Positions 57,937 through 64,000 of a DNA stretch of 64,000 nt are shown here, in pieces. The DNA is taken from the NCBI RefSeq assembly GCF_001898175.1, contig NZ_MKTH01000013.1:231795-295794 (forward strand), read 5' to 3'. Both the position numbers and the translations under genes were made by a program. The DNA is from Cellulomonas sp. 73-92 (GTDB lineage: Bacteria > Actinomycetota > Actinomycetes > Actinomycetales > Cellulomonadaceae). Under the pieces are notes generated by a model. It searched no databases and had not been told where the DNA came from. It saw nothing but the letters and a program-made list of their open reading frames with translations. Positions within the stretch are counted from its first letter, which is position 1; every line of letters begins with the position of its first letter.

Positions 57937-58767
57937 CTACTTGATGCCGGAGAGACGGACGCCGGCGACGATGTACCGCTGGAAGACGAGCAGCAGGACG
58001 ATCGTCGGCAGAGCCGCCAGTGTCGAGGCCGCCATGAGCTGTCCGTACTGCGGCCCGCGGTCGTCGACGAAGTTCGCGAGCACGGGCATGATCTGCTGCA
58101 GCGTCGGGTTGCTGATCGTCAGGATCGGCCACACATACGCATTCCAGTACGCCATGTACGACGTGATCCCGACGACGACGAACACCGCCGTCGAGTTCGG
58201 GACGAAGATGCGCAGGAAGATCGTCCAGCGCGAGCAGCCGTCGATCCGCGCCGCATCCTCGACCGCGATCGGCATGGCCAGGAAGAACTGGCGCATGAAG
58301 AACATCTGCCCTGCGGCGGCCACGCCCGGGACGATGAGTACCGCGAGCGTGTTGAGCATGTGGAGCTTCGACACGACCACGAACGACGTGATGAGGATCG
58401 ACATCCCCGGCACGAACATCGGCATGATGCAGAACACCCAGAAATACCGCTTGAGCCCGAAGTCCAGCCGCGCGAAGACGTAGGCCGCCATCGAGTTCAC
58501 GACGAGGCTCAGCCCGGTGAAGATCAGGGCGCCGAGCATCGTTAGCCCCACTGCCGTCATGTACGGCGAGTCGTGGAACATCGCGGTGTAGTTCTGCCAC
58601 TGCCAAACCTCGGGCAGCAGCGAGAACGGCGACTTCAGGACGTCGCTGTCGCGCTTGAAGCCGGACAGCGCCATCCACGCGAGCGGCAGCACGAGGCTGA
58701 ACGCGATGAGGACGAGGAGCACCCACTTGACGACCAGGGTGCGTCGGGACCTGGTCATCTCAGGCAT
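57937..58767 (-). CDS. Sugar ABC transporter permease (MalG-type)
   Basis: The 276-residue membrane protein has six helices and the EAA loop EDAARIDGCSRWTIFLRIFV, which docks the ATPase. It is of the MalG/CUT1 carbohydrate family, so it should import an oligosaccharide together with the other permease and the binding lipoprotein. It begins within the last bases of the previous permease gene (8-bp overlap). No ATPase gene is present; a shared MsiK-type ATPase elsewhere is the usual actinobacterial solution. Confidence 0.93.
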   Translation of the reverse strand: MPEMTRSRRTLVVKWVLLVLIAFSLVLPLAWMALSGFKRDSDVLKSPFSLLPEVWQWQNYTAMFHDSPYMTAVGLTMLGALIFTGLSLVVNSMAAYVFARLDFGLKRYFWVFCIMPMFVPGMSILITSFVVVSKLHMLNTLAVLIVPGVAAAGQMFFMRQFFLAMPIAVEDAARIDGCSRWTIFLRIFVPNSTAVFVVVGITSYMAYWNAYVWPILTISNPTLQQIMPVLANFVDDRGPQYGQLMAASTLAALPTIVLLLVFQRYIVAGVRLSGIK

Positions 58768-59740
58768 CCACCGCCTTCTCGGACCTGATGAGCCGGAACA
58801 CGAGCGCCGAGACCGTGCCGAGGACGATGAACAGGAGGAGCGACGCCGTGATGGAGAACGTCATCGCGTAGGGCGTCGCGGCGCGGAACTGGTTGAAGAT
58901 GTAGAGGTTCGGCGTGGTCGACGCATTGACGGGGCCGCCGTTGGCGATGAGCAGGGGCAGCAGGAACTCCTGGAACGCGGCGACGATGCCGGTGACGAAC
59001 AGGTACAGCAGGACGTTCCTCAGCAGGGGGAGCGTGATGTACCACGTCCGCTTCAGGAAGCCGGCACCGTCGAGCTGGGCGGACTCAATGTAGCTGTCGG
59101 GGATGTCGAGCAGGCCCGCCAGCATGATGAGCGTGGTGATGCCGAGGCCCAGCCAGATGCCGGGCACGGCGACGGCGGGGATCACCATGGTGGGGCTGCC
59201 GAGGAAGTTCTTCGGCGCCACGTTGATGAGGCTCAGCACCCAGTTCGCCAGACCCTGGTCGGCGTAGATGATCTTGAAGAGCACCGACGCGATGACGGCT
59301 GACACCACCGTGGGCAGGTAGACGGTCGTCTTCATGAACGAGGCCATCCTGCTGCCGAGCGTCTTGATGAAGCTGGCGATGAGCAGGGCGATGAGCATGC
59401 CGCCCGGGACCACGATCACCGCGTAGTACGCGCCCACCTTGAGCGACTGGTAGAAGCCCGGGTCCGTCAGCACGTACTTGTAGAAGTCGAGCCCGACGAA
59501 CACGGGTGGCTTGTAGAAGTTGCCCTGGTACATGCTCTGGCGGAAGGCGAAGATCAGCGGCCAGATCACGAAGATGGCGAGCAGCACCATCATCGGGGCG
59601 AGCATGAGGTACGCCGTCCGCCTCTCCTCGCGGCTCCCGGCGCGCTTCTCTCGCGCCGGTGGTGCCGTCTCACCGAGCTTCGCGGTAACGCTGCCCTGCC
59701 GCTCTCGATGCGTCGCTGCCTCTGTGGCGGGCGCCTTCAT
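58760..59740 (-). CDS. Sugar ABC transporter permease (MalF-type)
   Basis: The 326-residue protein has a charged cytosolic N-terminus, then six membrane helices and the EAA loop ESAQLDGAGFLKRTWYITLP. It is the MalF-like partner of the next gene. The ATG at 59740 was chosen because GAAGGGGAG lies 4 nt before it; ATG 59755 has no such site and the track start at 59995 lies inside the binding-protein gene. It is separated from the binding-protein gene by a strong hairpin. Confidence 0.93.
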   Translation of the reverse strand: MKAPATEAATHRERQGSVTAKLGETAPPAREKRAGSREERRTAYLMLAPMMVLLAIFVIWPLIFAFRQSMYQGNFYKPPVFVGLDFYKYVLTDPGFYQSLKVGAYYAVIVVPGGMLIALLIASFIKTLGSRMASFMKTTVYLPTVVSAVIASVLFKIIYADQGLANWVLSLINVAPKNFLGSPTMVIPAVAVPGIWLGLGITTLIMLAGLLDIPDSYIESAQLDGAGFLKRTWYITLPLLRNVLLYLFVTGIVAAFQEFLLPLLIANGGPVNASTTPNLYIFNQFRAATPYAMTFSITASLLLFIVLGTVSALVFRLIRSEKAVDA

Positions 59741-59791
59741 GTCACTCCCCTTCATGGGTTCGGGGGTCACCGTGGCCCTCGTCCGGCAGGC

Positions 59792-59833
59792 CCGGTGTCC
59801 CAGGGGCGGCTCGCGCAGTCCCCGGGACACCGG
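59792..59833 (-). promoter_or_regulatory. Intercistronic hairpin between binding-protein and permease genes
   Basis: CCGGTGTCCC and GGGACACCGG form a perfect 10-bp stem 15 bp after the binding-protein stop. Such hairpins usually stabilise the upstream message and lower read-through, so that much more binding protein than permease is made. Confidence 0.6.
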
Positions 59834-59847
59834 ACCGTGCTCAGGCG

Positions 59848-61227
59848 TCAGGACTGCGGCGCCGTTCCCTTGAGCTGCTGCTTCTGGATGGTGCTGTTGA
59901 TCGAGTCGTTCGCGGTCTTCAACGCGGCGTCCACCGACGCCGTGCCCTTCATGCCCGCCTCGATCGCAGTGCCCATCGCCAGCGAGATGTCCCACGGGTA
60001 CTGGGGCTCGGCGATGCCGTGAGCGACGATGTCCTCCGAGATCGTCTTCATGTTGGCGTCCTGCTTCGTCGACGGATCGTTGGTGGCGATCGCCTGGTCC
60101 ACCGAGGTGCGGGTCGTGTACTTGGAGTAGCCGGCCTGCTTGAAGAAGTCGGCCATGATGTTCGGGTCGCCGGCGGCCAGGTAGGAGATGAAGGCCGCGG
60201 CCTCCTTCGGGTGCTTCGACTTCGCGTCGAGGGTCAACGTCCAGCCGCCGAGCGTCGCGGTCGTCTCACCGGTGCCGCCGTCCTTCGTCGGGAAGGGCAC
60301 GGCGACCGTCTTGGGGAGCAGGTCGGGCTTGGTCTGCTTGATCGCGCCCAGCGCCCACGAGCCGTCCACCATCATCGCGACCTCGCCGTTCATGTACGGC
60401 GTGGCATCCGCATACCCCGTCTTGGGGTTCTGCGGCATCAGCTTGTTCTGGTAGAGCGTCTTGTAGAGGCCGACGAGGTCCGCGAAGCACGACTCGGTCG
60501 CCCGCCCCGCGCTCCAGTCGTCGGTGATCGGGAAGTGGCCGCACGAGTTGTACTGCAACCCCCAGCTGGACCATCCAAGGTCGGCGGCGACGGAGGCGAT
60601 GGTGATGCCCTTGACGTTGCCCGAGGTCAGCTTCGTCGCCCAGTCGATGAGGTCGTTCCACGTCTTCGGCGGGCTCGCAGGGTCGAGCCCGGCAGCCTTC
60701 GCCAGGTCCGTGTTGATGTACAGCACGGTCGACGGTTCGACGAGCATCGGGTAGCCCCAGTGCTTGCCGTTCTGAGTCACGAACGGTGCGACGTTCGACT
60801 TGATGTCGGCGAACGCCGACGCGGGCAGGTAGTCGTCGAGCGCCGAGAACTGGCCCTGGGCCACGCCCGGCTTGATGTTGCCGTAGTTGGTGGTCACCAC
60901 GTCGGGCTGCGTGCCGGCGGCCTGCGCGGCCTGCAGCTTCTGCGTCCACGTGTCGCCCGGGACCACCTGGTAGACGACGTTCACGCAGTTCTGCGATGCG
61001 TTGAACTGAGCGACGTACTTCTTGTACCAGGCCTGCTGGTAGTCCTCGAACTTCTGCTGCCAGAAGGTGACCGTGGTCGCGCTCGAGCAGCCCGTCTCCA
61101 CAGCACCAGGCGTGCCGGACGCGGCGGGCGTGCCCGTCCCGCCGGCTGAACCGCTGCCGCAGGCAGCGAGCGACACTGCGCTGGCGGCGGCCAGCGTGAG
61201 GGCGATCAGCCCCTTGCCTCGCCTCAT
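59848..61227 (-). CDS. Sugar-binding lipoprotein of an ABC transporter
   Basis: The 459-residue protein starts with a lipoprotein signal (SLAAC, Cys23) and is a CUT1-type solute-binding protein: VTFWQQKFEDYQQAWYKKYV, QPDVVTTNYGNIKPGVAQGQ, GYPMLVEPSTVLYINTDLAK, YMNGEVAMMVDGSWALGAIK. It should catch an oligosaccharide at the cell surface and hand it to the two permeases. Its position next to a GH183 enzyme suggests D-arabino-oligosaccharides (inference). GAGGAGGAAG lies 4 nt before the ATG. Confidence 0.93.
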   Translation of the reverse strand: MRRGKGLIALTLAAASAVSLAACGSGSAGGTGTPAASGTPGAVETGCSSATTVTFWQQKFEDYQQAWYKKYVAQFNASQNCVNVVYQVVPGDTWTQKLQAAQAAGTQPDVVTTNYGNIKPGVAQGQFSALDDYLPASAFADIKSNVAPFVTQNGKHWGYPMLVEPSTVLYINTDLAKAAGLDPASPPKTWNDLIDWATKLTSGNVKGITIASVAADLGWSSWGLQYNSCGHFPITDDWSAGRATESCFADLVGLYKTLYQNKLMPQNPKTGYADATPYMNGEVAMMVDGSWALGAIKQTKPDLLPKTVAVPFPTKDGGTGETTATLGGWTLTLDAKSKHPKEAAAFISYLAAGDPNIMADFFKQAGYSKYTTRTSVDQAIATNDPSTKQDANMKTISEDIVAHGIAEPQYPWDISLAMGTAIEAGMKGTASVDAALKTANDSINSTIQKQQLKGTAPQS

Positions 61228-61278
61228 TCTCTTCCTCCTCTTGTCTGGGCGCCTCGCTGCGCCAACAGTCCGCCGTCC

Positions 61279-62439
61279 CTACTTCTGCAGGTCGGCGCGG
61301 TACCAGAACACTTCGTACGGATCCCAGATGGACAGCGTGAAATAGATGGTCTTGCCGCCATTTGCCGTGTAGCGGTCGAGCATGTACGGCGCGTACGGGC
61401 CGGCCACCTGGTCGGCACCGACGAGCGTGACCGGGACGCCCCACGGGCCCCACGGCGAGAGCCCTTCGCGGATGACGATTCCCGTGCCTTCTTTGAGGTA
61501 CGTCATGATCCAGCGGCCGAGATAGGCGTTCCACACCACCGACAATTCGCCGACGGTGTCGTCGAGAACCGTTCTCGCCGCCGCTGGGTCGCCACCCCAG
61601 GTCGGGTGCCCGGCGCCGTCCACGCCGGTGAGGTAGCGCCAGGCGGACGCGTCGTCCACCTTCGCCGCGGCCACCTTCGCCAGCGACACCCCGCCGAACC
61701 GCCCGTGCGTGATGCCCCAGACGTAGAGCGTGTCGACGCCGTCCTCGGTGACGTGGTAGGTCGCCACCTGGACGAACCCGGAGGTGCCGCTCCAGCGCGG
61801 GGAGTCGAGCACCGTCCAGTCCTGGCCCTGGTCGGTGGACTTCGCCAGGCCCGCGTCGTTGACCTCCCACTCGCCGGGCGCACCCCAGTGCCGCACCGAC
61901 ATCCAGTGGAGGTACATCGCCCCGCCGGCCTCGAAGCCGTACGTGGGGATCACGGTCATCTCGACGTCGTCCACCTTCTTGGACGGCAGCAGCTCCTTGG
62001 CCAGCCCGAGGTCGTCGGTGATCATCCCGCCGAGCGTGATGCCGTCCGACGGGTTCGTGTCCGTGGTCCACGCCATGGCGTTCGAGCGCCACCCGGTGCC
62101 CCCGCCGCCGACGGCGCCCTCCGGGCGGCTCGCGAAGTTGTCGCCGAACGTGAAGTACACCTTGCCGTTCGCCTCGAACATCGAGCCGAGGTCGGCGTAG
62201 CCCATGCCCCACCGCACCGTGCTGCCCGGCGCTCCTGCCCCGGTGATCTGGCCCACCTGCGTGACGTCCCGGACGCCCTTGAGGACGAACGGCGTCGTGC
62301 TGGCCAGGGCGAACGCGGTCGGTGCGGCGGAGACAGGCGTCGGCGCCGCCGCACCACCCCCCGCGCACGCCGCGAGCACGAGCAGGCTCGTGCCCGCCGC
62401 CGCGACGGCGGTGCTTCGGATGACCTTCCGACGAGCCAC
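61279..62439 (-). CDS. DUF4185 / GH183 family lipoprotein, probable endo-D-arabinofuranase
   Basis: The 386-residue protein has a lipoprotein signal (VLAAC, Cys25) and a DUF4185 five-bladed propeller: VRWGMGYADLGSMFEANGKV, YFTFGDNFASRPEG, SNAMAWTTDTNPSDG, GAMYLHWMSVRHWG, AYLGRWIMTYLKEG. DUF4185 is now GH183, shown to contain endo-D-arabinofuranases that cut mycobacterial arabinogalactan and lipoarabinomannan. This is the only secreted hydrolase of the operon, so it would do the first cut outside. GAGGAGG lies just before the GTG start. Confidence 0.9.
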   Translation of the reverse strand: MARRKVIRSTAVAAAGTSLLVLAACAGGGAAAPTPVSAAPTAFALASTTPFVLKGVRDVTQVGQITGAGAPGSTVRWGMGYADLGSMFEANGKVYFTFGDNFASRPEGAVGGGGTGWRSNAMAWTTDTNPSDGITLGGMITDDLGLAKELLPSKKVDDVEMTVIPTYGFEAGGAMYLHWMSVRHWGAPGEWEVNDAGLAKSTDQGQDWTVLDSPRWSGTSGFVQVATYHVTEDGVDTLYVWGITHGRFGGVSLAKVAAAKVDDASAWRYLTGVDGAGHPTWGGDPAAARTVLDDTVGELSVVWNAYLGRWIMTYLKEGTGIVIREGLSPWGPWGVPVTLVGADQVAGPYAPYMLDRYTANGGKTIYFTLSIWDPYEVFWYRADLQK

Positions 62440-62475
62440 GATCCTCCTCGATCGACGATCAGCGTGTGGGGCGGG

Positions 62476-63411
62476 TCACTGCCCGCTGGCGACGGTGGAC
62501 GGCGCCTCGGTGAACGCGCGTACCTCGTCGGCCGTCGGGGCCGACGCCGCGGAGCCCGTCCGGGTGACGGAGATGGCCGCCGCCACGTTCGCCGCCTCGG
62601 CCGCCCGGGCGAGGCGCAGGCCCTGGGCCAGCCCGGCGGCGAGGTACCCGCAGAACACGTCGCCGGCGCCGACGGTGTCCACCGCCCGCACCGGACGGGC
62701 CGGCACGTGGCTCACCTCCCCGCCCGAAGCCACCACGAGCGCGCCGCGCTCCCCGAGCGTCACCACGACGTCCAGTCCCCATCGGTCGCGCAGGAGCGCG
62801 GCCGCCTCGCTCGGACCGAGGTCGGCCCGGCCGGTGAGCGCCGCCAGCTCGCCCTCGTTGGGGACGAGGACGTCGACGTGCTCGAGCAGCTCGGCCGGCA
62901 ACGGGCAGACCGGTGCGGGGTTGAGGATGACGGTGACGCCACGCTCGTGGGCGATCCGGGCGGCCGCCAGCGCGGCCTCGACGGCGAGCTCGAGCTGCAG
63001 GACGAGCACGGTGGCGGCGGTGATCACCGGGGCCGCCTCGATGATCTGCACGGCGTCGACCACCCGGTTCGCCCGGGGCACGACGACGATCGAGTTCTGC
63101 CCGCTCGGCTCCACGAGGGGCAGGCCCACGCCGGTTCCCGCGCCGGGGCGCACCTGGACGGCCGTCGCGTCGATGCCCTCGGCGAGGAGCATCGAGCGGA
63201 ACTGCGCGCCCATGTCGTCGTCGCCGACGCAACCGACCATCGCGGTCGACGCCCCCGCCCGTGCCGACGCGACCGCCTGGTTGAACCCCTTGCCGCCGGG
63301 GGCGAAGGAGAAGTCGGTCCCGATCAACGTCTCGCCGGGGTTCGGACGCCGGGGCGCGTACGCGACCAGGTCCATCATGAACGAGCCGACCACGCACACC
63401 GAGGCGCTCAT
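62476..63411 (-). CDS. Ribokinase-like PfkB-family sugar kinase
   Basis: The 311-residue protein is of the ribokinase type: VVGSFMMDLVAYAPRRPNPG, sugar-binding GGKGFNQAVASARAGA, LNPAPVCPLP and the ATP/catalytic motif DTVGAGDVFCGYLAAG with the base Asp. Ribokinases phosphorylate pentoses at O5 and are known to accept D-arabinose. The context predicts D-arabinose 5-phosphate as product. The ATG overlaps the stop of the SIS gene by 4 bp, tying the two steps together. Confidence 0.9.
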   Translation of the reverse strand: MSASVCVVGSFMMDLVAYAPRRPNPGETLIGTDFSFAPGGKGFNQAVASARAGASTAMVGCVGDDDMGAQFRSMLLAEGIDATAVQVRPGAGTGVGLPLVEPSGQNSIVVVPRANRVVDAVQIIEAAPVITAATVLVLQLELAVEAALAAARIAHERGVTVILNPAPVCPLPAELLEHVDVLVPNEGELAALTGRADLGPSEAAALLRDRWGLDVVVTLGERGALVVASGGEVSHVPARPVRAVDTVGAGDVFCGYLAAGLAQGLRLARAAEAANVAAAISVTRTGSAASAPTADEVRAFTEAPSTVASGQ

Positions 63412-64000
63412 GCCAGGCTCCCGTCGCCGAGCAGCTGGCGTCCGAGCGAACCGCCCGGGTGGAAGGTGGCGAACTCGTCGGACCCGAAACCGCTCAGGGT
63501 CATGAGCCCGGCGGCCAGGGCGTCGCCCAGGGCCAGCGTGCTGGCAGTCGACGCGGTCGGCGCCAGCCCCAGCGGGTCCGCCTCCCGCTCCACGTGGATC
63601 GACAGGTGCACCTGCGCCAGCGTCGCCAGCGTCGACTCCGGCCGGCCGGTCATCGCGATGACCGGCACCCCGCGGGCCAGGACCATCCGTGCGAAGTGGC
63701 ACACCTCCGCGGTCTCGCCCGAGTAGGAGATGAGGATGGTGACGTCGTCCGGCGTGACCATGCCGGAGTCGCCGTGCAGCGCCTCAGCCGAGTGCACGAA
63801 GAACGCCGGTGTGCCGGTGCTCGCGAGCGTCGCGGCGATCTTCGACCCGATGTGGCCCGACTTGCCGAGGCCGGACACCACGACACGGCCGCGCGTACCG
63901 CTCAGCAGCCGCAGGGCCTCGGCCAACGCCGGCCGGACGGCCCGGCGGGTCGCGGCGATCGCCTCGGACTCGACCGCCATCGCCCGGTCGGCCGCGACCA
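63408..64000 (-). CDS. KpsF/GutQ-type SIS isomerase (arabinose-5-phosphate isomerase-like)
   Basis: The visible part (about 197 residues) is a SIS domain with the signatures of arabinose-5-phosphate isomerase: VVVSGLGKSGHIGSKIAATL, STGTPAFFVHSAEALHGDSG, ILISYSGETAEV, LAPTASTASTLALGDALA and the terminal FATFHPGGSLGRQLL. The catalytic Lys of GKSGH and the His residues are present. The tandem CBS domains of E. coli KdsD/GutQ are absent. The track starts it at ATG 63980, but the frame stays open to the window edge with family-like residues (AADRAMAVESEAI), so the true start may lie outside. It interconverts D-ribulose 5-phosphate and D-arabinose 5-phosphate. Confidence 0.88.
   Translation of the reverse strand, partial: VAADRAMAVESEAIAATRRAVRPALAEALRLLSGTRGRVVVSGLGKSGHIGSKIAATLASTGTPAFFVHSAEALHGDSGMVTPDDVTILISYSGETAEVCHFARMVLARGVPVIAMTGRPESTLATLAQVHLSIHVEREADPLGLAPTASTASTLALGDALAAGLMTLSGFGSDEFATFHPGGSLGRQLLGDGSLA

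Noticed and set aside
1-64000. tRNA or rRNA genes
   Set aside because: I scanned for T-loop motifs (GGTTCRANTCC) and rRNA-like conserved blocks and found no candidate with a cloverleaf.
54152-64000. An ABC ATPase gene inside the arabinan operon
   Set aside because: No Walker A plus LSGGQ pair occurs in any frame; a shared ATPase encoded elsewhere is assumed.

Overview
The window is a very GC-rich chromosomal segment with no rRNA, tRNA, insertion sequence, integrase or CRISPR array that I can see. Gene content points to a high-GC Gram-positive actinobacterium, and most likely a Cellulomonas-like member of the Micrococcales: CsoR/CopZ/CopA with a TACCCC-type operator, an EF-G2 paralogue, DUF4190-type and proline-rich envelope proteins, sugar ABC genes without their own ATPase, and many start codons 6-8 nt behind a TAnnnT hexamer (the actinobacterial leaderless pattern). 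The genus is inference from these traits, not from a marker gene.

Layout. 0-24 kb is mostly single genes and short operons: an MFS exporter (cut by the edge), a ferritin-like/VIT iron transporter, flavodoxin, an oxidoreductase, an FKBP lipoprotein, EF-G2, a Sua5/YciO protein with a LOG-like partner, a HAD phosphatase, an Old Yellow Enzyme, an aminodeoxychorismate lyase-like protein, a DinB-type protein, a TetR regulator, an rRNA-type methyltransferase, a DUF4190 protein, a thioredoxin-NHL protein carrying in-frame palindromes, a GGDEF protein and an S9 peptidase. 24-30 kb holds an envelope/copper group (CopD-CtaG fusion, CopC, Rieske lipoprotein, small membrane protein, two paralogous surface proteins). 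30-34 kb is an alpha-keto-acid dehydrogenase operon (E1alpha-E1beta-E2) facing a MerR regulator, followed by HisC, small membrane proteins, a WXG-like/alpha-beta hydrolase and PurB. 41.9-45.1 kb is the csoR-copZ-copA copper efflux operon, then an SPFH protein with an RHH partner, a CPBP protease and an LPG-synthase-type flippase with a kinase-like domain.

Two parts stand out. At 49.9-50.2 kb (minus strand) there is a clear c-di-GMP-I (GEMM-I) riboswitch whose only downstream gene is an unannotated 49-codon ORF; a GGDEF protein is encoded 30 kb away. From 54.15 kb to the right edge runs a single minus-strand operon: a KpsF/GutQ-type arabinose-5-phosphate isomerase (SIS), a ribokinase-like kinase, a DUF4185 (GH183) lipoprotein, a sugar-binding lipoprotein, two ABC permeases, a DUF2961 (GH172) enzyme and a GH116 enzyme. 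GH183, GH172 and GH116 are the three families recently shown to contain endo-, exo-alpha- and exo-beta-D-arabinofuranosidases acting on mycobacterial arabinan. Read together with the kinase and isomerase, the operon describes a complete route: cut D-arabinan outside, import the pieces, trim them in the cytoplasm, phosphorylate D-arabinose and isomerise it to D-ribulose 5-phosphate.

Start codons were chosen from Shine-Dalgarno motifs, 4-bp start/stop overlaps or leaderless promoter spacing; where this moved a start away from the ORF track it is stated in the entry.
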